Assembly: GCF_031581065.1 (NCBI RefSeq)
Contig: NZ_JAVLBN010000001.1
Coordinates: forward strand, 1-64,000
Length of the DNA stretch: 64,000 nt
From: Salibacter sp031581065
Lineage (GTDB): Bacteria > Bacteroidota > Bacteroidia > Flavobacteriales_G > Salibacteraceae
Direction: 5' to 3'
Shown: piece by piece, positions 43,441-52,824 of the stretch
Numbering within the stretch: position 1 is the first letter of the stretch
Layout: the number at the start of each line of letters is the position of its first letter
The notes under the pieces: model-generated
The model's input: only the letters and a program-made list of their open reading frames with translations
Database searches by the model: none
What the model was told of the DNA's origin: nothing
Position numbers and translations under genes: made by a program

Positions 43441-46070
43441 AGTCCCGCGAGCTGCTCTTCAAGCACTTTGATTTTTGATTCGGCATCGTGCTGTTTTTGG
43501 CGTTCCATTTCCACAACCTTCTCAGGTGCATTTTGAACGAAGCGCTCATTGCTCAGCTTTTTCTCAACCTTTTTCAAAAATCCTTTCATGTAGTCGATCT
43601 CCTCTTTGATCTTTTCTTTTTGCTCCTCTACATCAACAGCTCCTTCAAGCGGAATAAAGTATTCGTTGCTTCCTTCAACAAAAGAATAAGCTCCTTCAAT
43701 TTTGTCATCTGTTTTCTCGATTGACTCCAGGTTGTTGAGTTTAGCGACAATAGGGTCAAAATGTGAGCTCGACTCTTCATGCGTTTTCACAAAAAGCTTG
43801 AGCGATTCTTTTTGCGGAATGTTGTTTTGCTTTCTGAAAGTGCGAATACCGGCAATCACTTTTTCTACCCGTTTGAAATCGGTGAGAATTTCCTCATTTG
43901 CCTTGTACTCGATATTGGGCCATTGGCTTACGATCAATGCAGAATCAGCATCGCGTTCTTCAATGCGGTGCCACAATTCTTCAGTAAGGAAAGGCATGAA
44001 TGGATGTAGAACTTTGATCAAATTCTCAAAGTGCTCAATCGCCTGAGCAATTGTTTTTTCATCTACAGGATCTCCGTAACCCGGCTTAATCATTTCGAGG
44101 AACCAGCTACAGTAATCGTCCCAAATGAGTTTGTAGATTCCCATCAACGCATCGCTGATACGGTAATTTGAAAAGTCTCTCTCTATTTGAGCAAAAACTG
44201 AAGTAAAACGATTGGTGAACCATTCGTTGGCTAGAGCTGCAGTCTCAGGCTGATCTATTTTTTCATCGACCTTCCACGATTTGAGTAACCTCAAGGCATT
44301 CCAAATCTTATTGGCGAAGTTTCGTCCCTGTTCGCAAAGTTGTTCATCAAACGGCAAGTCGTTCCCTGCCGGTGAAGTGAAAAGCATTCCCACGCGAACA
44401 CCATCAGCTCCGTAACGCTCCATCAACCCGATTGGATCAGGTGAGTTACCGAGCGATTTTGACATTTTACGACCTTCTTTATCGCGAACAATTCCGGTTA
44501 AATAAACATTATCAAAAGGCTTTTGGTCGCGGTAGTAATAACCAGCCATGATCATACGCGCCACCCAAAAGAACAAAATTTCAGGAGCCGTAACGAGATC
44601 ATTGGTTTTGTAATAGTAATTAACCTCCTCGTTGTCAGGATTTCTAATTCCGTCAAAAACGCTCATCGGCCACAACCAGCTCGAGAACCATGTGTCGAGC
44701 ACATCGTTATCCTGGCGCAAGTCTTTGGCTGTCAGGTTCTGATTACCGGATTTTTCTTTCGCTTTTTCAAGCGCTTCATCTTCGGTCATTGCCACGACAA
44801 AATCGTCATGGTCAGATCCGTAATACCAGGCCGGAATTTGGTGCCCCCAGTACAATTGGCGCGAGATACACCAATCGCGAACATTTTCCATCCAATGGCG
44901 ATAAGTATTTTTAAATTTCGATGGAATCAACTTCACCTCATCATCCATCACTGCTTTGAGTGCAGGTCCGGCAAGCTTTTTCATGGCAACAAACCACTGC
45001 AAAGAAACTTTGGGCTCGATGATCGCTCCCGTTCTTTCGCTGGTTCCGACCGAAGTTTGATAATCTTCAGATTTTACCAAATAGTCTTTTTCGTCAAGCT
45101 CAATGACTATTTGTTTACGCGCCTCAAAACGGTCTATTCCCTCGTAATGAAGGCCTTCTTTATTGAGCGTTCCATTGTCATTAAGGATATCGATTACATC
45201 GAGCTTATGACGTTCTCCAATTTCCTTGTCATTGATATCGTGAGCCGGAGTAATTTTCAAACATCCGGTTCCGAACTCCATATCCACGTAATCGTCTTCA
45301 ATAATCGGAACCGAGCGATTTGCAATCGGAACGATAACGCGTTTGCCTTTGAGGTGAGAATAGCGTTCATCATTTGGATTGATACAAACTGCAGAGTCAC
45401 CGAGGATTGTCTCAGGACGAGTTGTAGCGATTGTCACAAACTCATCTTCACCTTCTACCTGGTAACGAACATGATAGAGTTTTGACTGAATATCTTTATG
45501 GATTACTTCTTCATCTGAAACTGTTGTGAGTGCTTCAGGATCCCAATTCACCATTCGGTAGCCTCGGTAGATGTATCCATCATTGTAAAGATCAACAAAT
45601 GACTTAATAACCGATTCATAACGGATATCATCCATCGTAAAAACGGTACGATCCCAATCACAGGAAGCTCCCAGTCGTTTCAATTGATCGAGAATGATTC
45701 CACCGTGTTTATCGGTCCATTCCCAGGCGTGTTCCATAAATTCTTCACGCGTGAGATCATGCTTGTCAACTCCTTCAGCTTTTAGTTTTTGAACAACTTT
45801 AGCTTCAGTTGCGATAGATGCGTGATCAGTACCGGGAACCCAGCACGCATTTTTTCCCTGCATGCGAGCTCTACGCACCAACACATCCTGAATAGTGTTG
45901 TTGAGCATGTGCCCCATGTGGAGGACACCTGTCACGTTTGGTGGAGGAATAACAATTGTAAAAGGTTCGCGATCATCTGGTTCTGAATGAAAATAGTTGT
46001 TTTTCATCCAGTAGTCGTACCACTTACCTTCAGCTTCAGCTGGGCTGTATTTTGATGGGATTTCAGTCAT
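43437..46070 (-). CDS. valS: Valyl-tRNA synthetase
   Basis: The 877-residue length is normal. Class I signatures are PPPNVTGVLHMGHM (HIGH-like, about 40-53) and KMSKSLGNSPDP. The editing domain lies between them (ATTRPETILGDSAV). The anticodon-binding helical domain and the C-terminal coiled coil (EEQKEKIKEEIDYMKGFLKK to the end) complete the protein. It charges tRNA-Val. On the minus strand TAAATTTG (46098-46091) is a -7 element 21 nt before the ATG. The 3' end overlaps the convergent ydcF-like gene by 4 bp. Confidence 0.97.
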   Translation of the reverse strand: MTEIPSKYSPAEAEGKWYDYWMKNNYFHSEPDDREPFTIVIPPPNVTGVLHMGHMLNNTIQDVLVRRARMQGKNACWVPGTDHASIATEAKVVQKLKAEGVDKHDLTREEFMEHAWEWTDKHGGIILDQLKRLGASCDWDRTVFTMDDIRYESVIKSFVDLYNDGYIYRGYRMVNWDPEALTTVSDEEVIHKDIQSKLYHVRYQVEGEDEFVTIATTRPETILGDSAVCINPNDERYSHLKGKRVIVPIANRSVPIIEDDYVDMEFGTGCLKITPAHDINDKEIGERHKLDVIDILNDNGTLNKEGLHYEGIDRFEARKQIVIELDEKDYLVKSEDYQTSVGTSERTGAIIEPKVSLQWFVAMKKLAGPALKAVMDDEVKLIPSKFKNTYRHWMENVRDWCISRQLYWGHQIPAWYYGSDHDDFVVAMTEDEALEKAKEKSGNQNLTAKDLRQDNDVLDTWFSSWLWPMSVFDGIRNPDNEEVNYYYKTNDLVTAPEILFFWVARMIMAGYYYRDQKPFDNVYLTGIVRDKEGRKMSKSLGNSPDPIGLMERYGADGVRVGMLFTSPAGNDLPFDEQLCEQGRNFANKIWNALRLLKSWKVDEKIDQPETAALANEWFTNRFTSVFAQIERDFSNYRISDALMGIYKLIWDDYCSWFLEMIKPGYGDPVDEKTIAQAIEHFENLIKVLHPFMPFLTEELWHRIEERDADSALIVSQWPNIEYKANEEILTDFKRVEKVIAGIRTFRKQNNIPQKESLKLFVKTHEESSSHFDPIVAKLNNLESIEKTDDKIEGAYSFVEGSNEYFIPLEGAVDVEEQKEKIKEEIDYMKGFLKKVEKKLSNERFVQNAPEKVVEMERQKQHDAESKIKVLEEQLAGL

Positions 46071-46090
46071 TTTGCACCGTTTAAAGGGCG

Positions 46091-46098
46091 CAAATTTA
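46091..46098 (-). promoter_or_regulatory. -7 promoter element of valS (TAAATTTG)
   Basis: It is a full TAnnTTTG match on the minus strand. The -33 position reads TTC rather than TTG at N19. Confidence 0.6.
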
Positions 46099-46142
46099 TT
46101 GAATTAGTATAAAGGTAGAACGAGCGAGTGGAATAAAATCAA

Positions 46143-46250
46143 TTAATCAAACCCAAAGGGTAAATCAGGCTCTCCCCAATCGTAGAAAAAGACAAATAAG
46201 AGAATTAAAAGTATGATTACAATCGCAAGTCTTACAATGTTTTTATTCAT
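46143..46250 (-). CDS. 35-residue single-pass membrane miniprotein, coupled to the upstream lipoprotein gene
   Basis: This small gene has ATG 46250-46248 and TAA 46145-46143. The product has a basic start (MNKNIVR), a membrane helix (about 8-23, LAIVIILLILLFVFFY) and an acidic end (DWGEPDLPFGFD). Its ATG shares one base with the stop of the lipoprotein gene (TAATG), which strongly suggests translational coupling. I do not recognise it. Size and coupling suggest an inner-membrane helper of the lipoprotein, but this is inference. Confidence 0.62.
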   Translation of the reverse strand: MNKNIVRLAIVIILLILLFVFFYDWGEPDLPFGFD

Positions 46251-46609
46251 TACAACACAAATTGGACATTCTCTTTATTACTGCGAAGGGGCACAACCTG
46301 GCGCTTTTCAACGCCTCCCTTAGTGCGCTTTATGATGATGTTATTAATCTCGCGGTCAACTTCAACCTGAACGAGTGTGCTTCCGTCTCTATCTGAAATT
46401 TCAGTAGCAACATATTCGAGCTCATCACCATTAACCTGATAAAAATCGTAAGTTATAGTTTTTCCTTTAATATCTTCAATTGTGAGTTCAATTTGTTTCG
46501 TGGAAGAAGGGCTTCCATCTCCACTTTCTTCACCGGGGAAGCATCCTGTTACAAATAATAGCGTCAATGCAATAGAAACAAAGTGCAGGTAGGAATAAAT
46601 TAATTTCAT
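46250..46609 (-). CDS. Uncharacterised lipoprotein
   Basis: This 119-residue protein has a lipoprotein signal (LTLLFVTGCFPGEESG, lipid cysteine near residue 23). A short beta domain follows (KQIELTIEDIKGKTITYDFYQ, then ISDRDGSTLVQVEVDREINNIIIKR). No family is recognised. TAAATTTG at 46638-46631 on the minus strand gives a -7 element 21 nt before the ATG. The next gene is a 35-residue membrane protein coupled through TAATG. Confidence 0.75.
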   Translation of the reverse strand: MKLIYSYLHFVSIALTLLFVTGCFPGEESGDGSPSSTKQIELTIEDIKGKTITYDFYQVNGDELEYVATEISDRDGSTLVQVEVDREINNIIIKRTKGGVEKRQVVPLRSNKENVQFVL

Positions 46610-46738
46610 TTTTACCGGGTTTAAGGATTACAAATTTATTTGTTGTTTAAAACAATCATTAGATTTGGCGAAGAAATTACAAATCTCATTCCGTTGTTAA
46701 CTATTAGTTAAGCATTAATTGCGTTTTGTAAAAGTTTT

Positions 46739-46746
46739 TATGTTTG
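46739..46746 (+). promoter_or_regulatory. -7 promoter element of the DUF1573 gene (TATGTTTG)
   Basis: It is a full TAnnTTTG match, with TTG at 46719-46721 (17-nt spacer). It overlaps the earliest in-frame start (46744), so translation must begin later. Confidence 0.6.
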
Positions 46747-46776
46747 TATTCACCTATTTATAAAATGAAAATAGCC

Positions 46777-47217
46777 ATGAAGAAATTACTTTTATCATTA
46801 AGCCTTGTATTGTTTGCAGGAGCTACATTGTTCGCACAGGAAGTAGGCGGACCAGAAATCGAATTCGAAAAAAATGTTCACGACTTTGGTAAGATGAAGC
46901 AGTACGGTGACGCCTCTACTGAGTTTAAGTTTACCAACACTGGTTCTGAACCACTTATCATTTCAAATGCAAGAGGTTCTTGTGGATGTACAGTGCCATC
47001 CTGGCCAAGAGAACCTATCGCTCCAGGTGAAAGTGCTGTGATAAATGTGAAGTACGATTCTAAAAGAATTGGACCGATCAACAAGAGCGTAACGATAACT
47101 TCAAATGCTGTAAACCAGCCTACAAAAGTTATCAGAATTAAAGGTCACATCGACCCTGCTCCAAAAGAAGAAACAATGCCTGTAAACAAAAGTGACGGAG
47201 CACCTGTTTCAAAATAG
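46777..47217 (+). CDS. Exported DUF1573 domain protein
   Basis: I choose ATG 46777 (MKKLLLSLSLVLFAGATLFA), because it gives a clean signal peptide and earlier starts run into the promoter. ATG 46765 is possible. The 146-residue product has one DUF1573 Ig-like domain: IEFEKNVHDFGKMKQYGDAS, FTNTGSEPLIISNARGSCGC and VNVKYDSKRIGPINKSVTI. The SCGCT motif may bind metal or form a disulfide. DUF1573 is common in Bacteroidota envelopes and has no known role. It is a single-gene unit with its own promoter and terminator. Confidence 0.86.
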   Translation: MKKLLLSLSLVLFAGATLFAQEVGGPEIEFEKNVHDFGKMKQYGDASTEFKFTNTGSEPLIISNARGSCGCTVPSWPREPIAPGESAVINVKYDSKRIGPINKSVTITSNAVNQPTKVIRIKGHIDPAPKEETMPVNKSDGAPVSK

Positions 47218-47244
47218 ATTCCAACAATTATTCCCAATAATGCA

Positions 47245-47275
47245 AAGGCTTTCTCAAATTGAGAAAGCCTTTTTT
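47245..47275 (+). terminator. Rho-independent terminator after the DUF1573 gene
   Basis: AAGGCTTTCTC (47245-47255) pairs perfectly with GAGAAAGCCTT (47261-47271), followed by T. Confidence 0.92.
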
Positions 47276-47421
47276 CATTCTCTTAATTCTGATTGCTAAT
47301 ATTGGTGAATATTTAAACAGCTTCTTTACTTTTGAACCAGTTATTTACGAGTTGAGGTACTATCCCATCAATCTCAACTATTCAAATGAAGGAGTATAAT
47401 CACTCCGCATATCTATTTAAT

Positions 47422-48720
47422 ATGGAAATAAAAACATTTTCAGATTTCAACCTCAACAAAGACTTACTCTCAGCGGTTGACGCTTTTGGTTTTGACAAGC
47501 CCACTCCTATTCAAGCTCAGGTAATTCCTGAAATACTTAAAGGTCAGGATATAATTGGGTGCGCACAAACCGGAACCGGTAAAACAGCGGCATTTTTAAT
47601 TCCGCTAGTCAATAAATTACTCGAAAAAGAAAGCAATAAAGTACGCTGTGTGATTTTATCACCAACACGAGAACTCGCTCAGCAAATCGAACAAAACCTC
47701 ATCGGTTTTATTTACGGAACTCACGTTTCCTGCCAGGCTGTTTACGGTGGTAACGAAGGTGCTGAGTTCTCTCAGCAAAAAGCTTCCATTCAAAATGGTG
47801 TCGATATTATTGTCGCTACACCGGGTAGATTGAAATCTCACATTAGCCTCGGCTATGCCGATTTCAGCGAACTCGACTTCTTTATTTTGGATGAAGCAGA
47901 CCGCATGCTCGATATGGGTTTTATAGAAGACATCAAACTGCTCAACAGCAAGCTGCCCGAGAAAAAACAAACGTTACTGTTCTCTGCCACGATGGCTCCT
48001 AACATTAGAAAACTGGCAGAAAAGATTCTCAACAACCCAACACAAATCAACCTCTCTGTTGACAAGCCGGCTGAAAACATCAACCAGTTAGCTTACCTCG
48101 TTTACGATGAGAATAAAGTAGCTCTGCTCGAACATATTGTGAAAACACAGGATGTGAAAACAATGGTAGTTTTTGCCTCCCGCAAAAGCGATGTAGATCG
48201 TATTGCCAATAGCTTAAAAAAATACAACTTCCCCATCGCTGCTATTCACTCAGGCAAAGACCAAAGTGAGCGAAATGAGATTTTGAGAAAATTCAAAGCC
48301 GGTCACTACAAGGTGCTCGTTGCTACAGATATTCTTTCTCGTGGAATCGATATCGATGATTTGAGTCACGTGGTCAATCACGATATTCCGGATGACCCTG
48401 CCGATTACGTTCACCGTGTTGGTAGAACAGCCAGAGCAGGAAAATCAGGAGCTGCTATTTCATTCATCAACCCAAAAGATCAATTCAAGTTTTACAATAT
48501 TGAAAAGCTGGTTGAAAAAGACCTGGAAAAACTGCAAACTCCTGAGGAAATAGGAAATAGCCCCGGCTACGATCCCAAACGAAAATCGGGCAATAGCCGT
48601 AATAAGTTTAGGGGAAAGTCGAAACACAAACATCACAACAAAGGCAAAAAGCATCACGGTCAGAACCAAAACAAACAAAAGCACAACAACCCGCGACCAA
48701 AAAATAAAGGTCACAATTAA
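47422..48720 (+). CDS. DEAD-box RNA helicase (RhlE-like)
   Basis: ATG 47422 starts MEIKTFSDFNLNKDLLSAV, the normal Q-motif lead, and gives 432 residues. An upstream ATG at 47386 adds an unlike segment. Motifs in order: Q motif PTPIQAQVIP, I AQTGTGKT, Ia PTRELAQQ, II DEAD (LDEADRMLDMG), III SAT, V RGIDI, VI HRVGRTARAG. The C-terminal ~50 residues are a Lys/His/Asn-rich tail (KSKHKHHNKGKKHHGQNQNK) that likely binds RNA. RhlE-type helicases remodel rRNA and decaying mRNA. TACTTTTG (47327-47334) is a likely -7 element. The next gene overlaps by one base. Confidence 0.93.
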   Translation: MEIKTFSDFNLNKDLLSAVDAFGFDKPTPIQAQVIPEILKGQDIIGCAQTGTGKTAAFLIPLVNKLLEKESNKVRCVILSPTRELAQQIEQNLIGFIYGTHVSCQAVYGGNEGAEFSQQKASIQNGVDIIVATPGRLKSHISLGYADFSELDFFILDEADRMLDMGFIEDIKLLNSKLPEKKQTLLFSATMAPNIRKLAEKILNNPTQINLSVDKPAENINQLAYLVYDENKVALLEHIVKTQDVKTMVVFASRKSDVDRIANSLKKYNFPIAAIHSGKDQSERNEILRKFKAGHYKVLVATDILSRGIDIDDLSHVVNHDIPDDPADYVHRVGRTARAGKSGAAISFINPKDQFKFYNIEKLVEKDLEKLQTPEEIGNSPGYDPKRKSGNSRNKFRGKSKHKHHNKGKKHHGQNQNKQKHNNPRPKNKGHN

Positions 48721-49946
48721 TGAATCCTGAAGTTGTCAAATTAAATAGCGGATTACGCGTTGTTTACGAACACCACAACAGCATTGCTTCGCATGCCGGC
48801 TTTTTCATCGACTGCGGAACGCGCGATGAAAAGCAGGACGAATTTGGAATGGCTCACTTCATCGAGCACTGCCTGTTCAAGGGAACCAACAACAGAAAAG
48901 CGTTTCATGTCCTCAGCAGGATTGATAATGTAGGTGGCGAGCTCAATGCATTCACTTCAAAAGAAGACACGGTCATTCACGCTTCGTTTTTGGCTGAACA
49001 CACACAGCGATCAGTTGAGTTATTGAGTGATATCACTTTTAATTCCACCTTTCCAGATCGCGAAATAACGAAAGAAAAACTCATTGTCATTGATGAGATT
49101 TACGCTTACCAGGACAGCCCGGGTGAGCAGATTTATGATGATTTTGAAGATCAGGTTTTTACCGGTCATCCGCTGGGGCACAATATTTTGGGAACACTAA
49201 GCAATATCAAGCGATTCAATCGCGCCTCACTAACCGACTTTTACTCGCGGAATTACACTCCGTCAAACATCATTTTTTCTTACTGTGGATCTCAACCACT
49301 CGACAAAATAATTCGGCTACTGGAAAAATACACGCCTGCCGGATCTGACCGAAACACAAAAAAATCCACATCAAATTTAAAGTATGAACCCAGGCAAGTC
49401 GTAAGTAAACGCGATGTTAACCAGGCACACCTCATGATAGGAAATCTCGCTTATGACTCGCATCACGAAAACAGGCGTGCGCTCGTTTTGCTCAACAATA
49501 TTTTGGGCGGACCTGCAATGAACAGCAGGCTCAACCTCAACATCAGTGAGAAATACGGGTTTGCTTATCACCTCGAATCGGGGTTTGTTTCTTACGCTGA
49601 TACCGGACTATTTAGTGTTTATCTGGGTACAGAACCCAAATACCTCGACAAGTCGATTAAACTGATTCACAGAGAGCTGGACAAGTTGGTCAACAAAAAA
49701 CTGGGGCCTATTCAACTCAACCAGGCCAGGCAGCAATTAAAAGGACAGCTCTCACTCGCAAGGGAAAGCGGGCTCAACACGATGTTGGCAATGGGCAAGA
49801 GTTTGATGAATTACGATGAAGTTGATACCCTGGAAGATGTTTTTGAACAAATTGAATCCATCACAGCCGAGCAATTACAGGATGTAGCAGCCGATATTTT
49901 CAATCCAGATCAAATGAGCTCTCTTATCTTTGAGCCAAATAACTGA
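48720..49946 (+). CDS. M16-family zinc peptidase
   Basis: The 408-residue length matches the compact bacterial M16B class (processing-peptidase-like). The inverted zinc motif HFIEH (46-50) with a downstream glutamate region (EITKEKLIVIDEIYAYQDSP) is intact, so this is the active subunit. The second, inactive half is seen in GGPAMNSRLNLNISEKYGFAY. The ATG overlaps the stop of the helicase gene (TAATG), so the two are coupled. The methyltransferase gene begins 3 bp after it. The substrate is unknown, probably peptides. A motif copy at 49341 encodes GSDR between lobes. Confidence 0.9.
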   Translation: MNPEVVKLNSGLRVVYEHHNSIASHAGFFIDCGTRDEKQDEFGMAHFIEHCLFKGTNNRKAFHVLSRIDNVGGELNAFTSKEDTVIHASFLAEHTQRSVELLSDITFNSTFPDREITKEKLIVIDEIYAYQDSPGEQIYDDFEDQVFTGHPLGHNILGTLSNIKRFNRASLTDFYSRNYTPSNIIFSYCGSQPLDKIIRLLEKYTPAGSDRNTKKSTSNLKYEPRQVVSKRDVNQAHLMIGNLAYDSHHENRRALVLLNNILGGPAMNSRLNLNISEKYGFAYHLESGFVSYADTGLFSVYLGTEPKYLDKSIKLIHRELDKLVNKKLGPIQLNQARQQLKGQLSLARESGLNTMLAMGKSLMNYDEVDTLEDVFEQIESITAEQLQDVAADIFNPDQMSSLIFEPNN

Positions 49947-49949
49947 TTT

Positions 49950-50588
49950 ATGGATTTCATTGAACACGACATCCTTGATTACGCGATTAATCACAGCGAT
50001 TCAGAACCTGAAATTTTGCAGCAATTAAATCGCGAAACGCATATAAAAGTCCTCAATCCGCGCATGTTAGCAGGAGACTACCAGGGCCGGCTTTTGAGCA
50101 TGATCAGCTTCATGATCAGACCCAAAAACATTCTGGAAATAGGGACTTACACAGGCTACTCAGCACTTTGCTGGCTTGAAGGACTTAAAGATGATGGTGA
50201 AATTCACACGATTGACAAAAACGAGGAGTTGCAACCCATTCTCAAAAAATACCTGAAACTGGACGAGCCCAACAATCCTATTCACTTTCACCTGGGAAAC
50301 GCTCTCGAAATCATTGATCAACTCGATAAAGACTGGGATTTGGTTTTCCTCGATGCCGATAAATCGAACTATCTCAATTACTACGAAAAAGTAATTCCCA
50401 AAATGAAACCGGGTAGTTTCATCGTAGCCGATAACGTATTGTGGAGCGGAAAAGTACTCGATGAAAAGGCAAACGATGAGGACACAATAGCCCTCAAAAA
50501 GTTCAATCAACACATTAAAGAAGACGATCGCGTGAGCGAGATCATGCTCCCAATTAGAGATGGCATTACCATAATTAGAAAACTTTAG
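49950..50588 (+). CDS. Class I SAM-dependent O-methyltransferase (family 3)
   Basis: This 212-residue protein has the SAM motif ILEIGTYTGYSALCWLEGL, the acidic EIHTIDKNEEL and the metal/catalytic region WDLVFLDADKSNYLNYYEKV, with a late ADNVLWSGKVLDE. These are the marks of the catechol/caffeoyl-CoA-like family 3 O-methyltransferases, which need a divalent metal. The substrate is unknown. It is the third gene of a helicase-peptidase-methyltransferase operon (gap 3 bp). Confidence 0.92.
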   Translation: MDFIEHDILDYAINHSDSEPEILQQLNRETHIKVLNPRMLAGDYQGRLLSMISFMIRPKNILEIGTYTGYSALCWLEGLKDDGEIHTIDKNEELQPILKKYLKLDEPNNPIHFHLGNALEIIDQLDKDWDLVFLDADKSNYLNYYEKVIPKMKPGSFIVADNVLWSGKVLDEKANDEDTIALKKFNQHIKEDDRVSEIMLPIRDGITIIRKL

Positions 50589-50712
50589 GTTTGGTTTTAA
50601 AGCCAGAATACTGCGCTCTCACCGTTAAAACAAGCTTTCAGTGAATTAGAAGAGAACCGTATTACAGTCGGCCTGGTATTTGTGTTAACTTCAGAACCTA
50701 AATCTATGACGT

Positions 50713-52782
50713 ATGAGAAGTATTTTACTGGCTTTCGTTTCGGTGCTATTTATTTCAAATTTGCAGGCTCAAAACAGCATTCAAAAGCAGAGCATGGTGT
50801 GTCTGCTAGACATGACCCACCTCAACAATAATAATGACTCTCGTCTTTTTGCCTGTAAGCAGGTTTTAATTGCCACAGGAGCTTCATTTGTCGTGCGAAA
50901 ATCAATTGGCGATGCCAGTCAGTACGGAGCAATACTTTTCTCATCAGATATTTTAAACGGAACGTTCAATTCTGCACAGCGTGACTCAATCATAAATTAC
51001 GTCTCAAACGGAGGCGTTGTCATCACCTCCAATGTCAAAGACCCGGATTTCTACAACTTGTTTGGAATCAGCGACTATACTACTGAACGAAGAAATTATA
51101 CACTCAACTGGCGAACGGGGTACGACTCCACATTATTCACATACTTCAATCACGAATTCGAAAATGAAATAAGCCTGGGAGATCCTGACAGAGGAGATGC
51201 ACTTTACACTCGCCATTACGAATTGAACGGAGCAACTCCACTGGGCTACTTCAACAACAATCAGCAAAAGCCGGCTGTCATCACTCATGAATTTGGTCAG
51301 GGTCGTGTTTATGCTTTTGGACTTTCCCTTCGCGATGTAACGTTGCGCAACATGCTCAATTACGATTACGGAGCACACAGAGTATATTCAAATGGATTTG
51401 AGCCGTCAGGAGACATGTTCCCACTCTTCATACGTTCCATTTTAGCGAAAGAAATCGAAAACTTTGTGTGGAAACACACATCTCCGGTCAACAGCTACAA
51501 CACCGTAATGATCACACACGATATCGACAGCCGAACAGGGATGGACACCATGAAGTACTTTGCTCAGGAAGAATTATCTCGCGGAATTGTCGCAACCTAC
51601 AATGTTACAACTCGCTACTTTGCCGATAGTGTCCTCAGCGCTTTTTACCTCGATAAAGAAAACAAGGTTCAGGAGTTACTTTCTTACAACCAAAAAATAT
51701 GCAGCCACTCAGTTGGTCACTTTCGCGATTTTGATGATTTCAAAATGGGTCCATCCGGACTAACACCCTTCAATTATACACCATTCAACAATGGAGATAG
51801 CACGAGAAACGGCTATGTAATGCCTGAGGTTGAAGTATCAAAGAACATGCTGGAGCAAAACCACGGTGTTCAAATAAAAACATTCAGAGCCGGACACCTC
51901 CTCTATCCTGATGCTTTACCCGCAGCCCTCGAATCACAAGGCTACCTGTATGAAAGCACCCTCAGTACAAATGACATCCTGTACAGTTTCCCATTTCCTC
52001 TAAAAGAAGACAGAAGCTTTAGTGGCCGCACAACATCAGTCCTGGAAATCTCCATGACCTTAAGCGATGTTTACGGTGGCATTTCAAAAGAAAATTACCA
52101 CTACGCAGTTGACGACTGGCTGCGATCAACCCTTGAGTACGAATACAACTACTCACCGGTAACGTTACTCATCCACCCAAACAGAAGATGGAAAGTTGAC
52201 GCGATGAAAATCTACCTCGATTACCTGAGCGAGAAAAACATGATTCTCGACATGGAAACTTACGGCAACTTTTGGAAAAAGAGAGAACAACTTCAATTTT
52301 GGTCAGAGCCACAGGGGAACGGCACAACAGTTATCACGATACCCGATGATCAGTTTCCGCTCGATCCATTCTTGAGCTTTGGTGTGCACGGTACTGAAAA
52401 CAACGGAAAAGTAATCGTGAAACGAGAGAGCGGACAAGAACTCAACTTCACCTCAGAAAATGTGCATCCGCGAAACCACATCCTCGTTTACCAACCAACT
52501 TTTGCCGTTGGAAATAAAACTGTTAAACAAGAATCTAATACGATACAGCTCTACCCAAACCCCTCCTCACCTGGTGGGCAAATCACGATCGACAAAGCAT
52601 TTGATTCAGGGGTTGAGTTATCGATGTACAACCTCAGTGGCCAGCTCGTTTACAGCAAAACTTTTGCAGCCGGCTCAATGGTCAGAACCAGTTTGCCCGC
52701 AGACCTAAACCCCGGAGTTTACGTAATTCGCATTTCCGGCTCTGACCGTAACTACACGAAGAAAGTGCTCATAACGCAGTAG
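50713..52782 (+). CDS. Polysaccharide-deacetylase-like exported protein with T9SS sorting domain
   Basis: This 689-residue protein has a signal peptide (1-19). A glutamine-amidotransferase-like N-terminal part (about 28-240; VCLLDMTHL, ILFSSDILNG, VYAFGLSLRDV) follows. The middle region (about 255-520) has NodB-like features: VMITHDIDSRTG with a DxD-like metal site, CSHSVGHFRDF and TFRAGHLLYPDAL. A T9SS type A domain ends it (IQLYPNPSSPGGQITI...KVLITQ). It could deacetylate a surface or environmental polysaccharide, but catalytic residues are only partly clear. Motif copies 52301, 52680 and 52738 cluster near its end. Confidence 0.8.
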   Translation: MRSILLAFVSVLFISNLQAQNSIQKQSMVCLLDMTHLNNNNDSRLFACKQVLIATGASFVVRKSIGDASQYGAILFSSDILNGTFNSAQRDSIINYVSNGGVVITSNVKDPDFYNLFGISDYTTERRNYTLNWRTGYDSTLFTYFNHEFENEISLGDPDRGDALYTRHYELNGATPLGYFNNNQQKPAVITHEFGQGRVYAFGLSLRDVTLRNMLNYDYGAHRVYSNGFEPSGDMFPLFIRSILAKEIENFVWKHTSPVNSYNTVMITHDIDSRTGMDTMKYFAQEELSRGIVATYNVTTRYFADSVLSAFYLDKENKVQELLSYNQKICSHSVGHFRDFDDFKMGPSGLTPFNYTPFNNGDSTRNGYVMPEVEVSKNMLEQNHGVQIKTFRAGHLLYPDALPAALESQGYLYESTLSTNDILYSFPFPLKEDRSFSGRTTSVLEISMTLSDVYGGISKENYHYAVDDWLRSTLEYEYNYSPVTLLIHPNRRWKVDAMKIYLDYLSEKNMILDMETYGNFWKKREQLQFWSEPQGNGTTVITIPDDQFPLDPFLSFGVHGTENNGKVIVKRESGQELNFTSENVHPRNHILVYQPTFAVGNKTVKQESNTIQLYPNPSSPGGQITIDKAFDSGVELSMYNLSGQLVYSKTFAAGSMVRTSLPADLNPGVYVIRISGSDRNYTKKVLITQ

Positions 52783-52824
52783 TATAATTTCAAAAAACCT
52801 AATTTCGCACAAAATCTTTCATGC

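Noticed and set aside
44523..45485. Long plus-strand open frame (320 codons) antisense to valS
   Set aside because: It lies wholly inside valS on the opposite strand. The product has no recognisable domain and reflects codon bias of the real gene.
50826..50840. ATGACTCTCGTC resembling the cco operator
   Set aside because: It lies inside a coding region, lacks the closing half-site base pattern (GTCTT instead of GTCAT) and is not upstream of a gene start.
52680..52747. Inverted motif pair at 52680/52738 as a terminator
   Set aside because: Both copies lie inside the coding sequence of the T9SS deacetylase-like gene, before its stop, and no T run follows.
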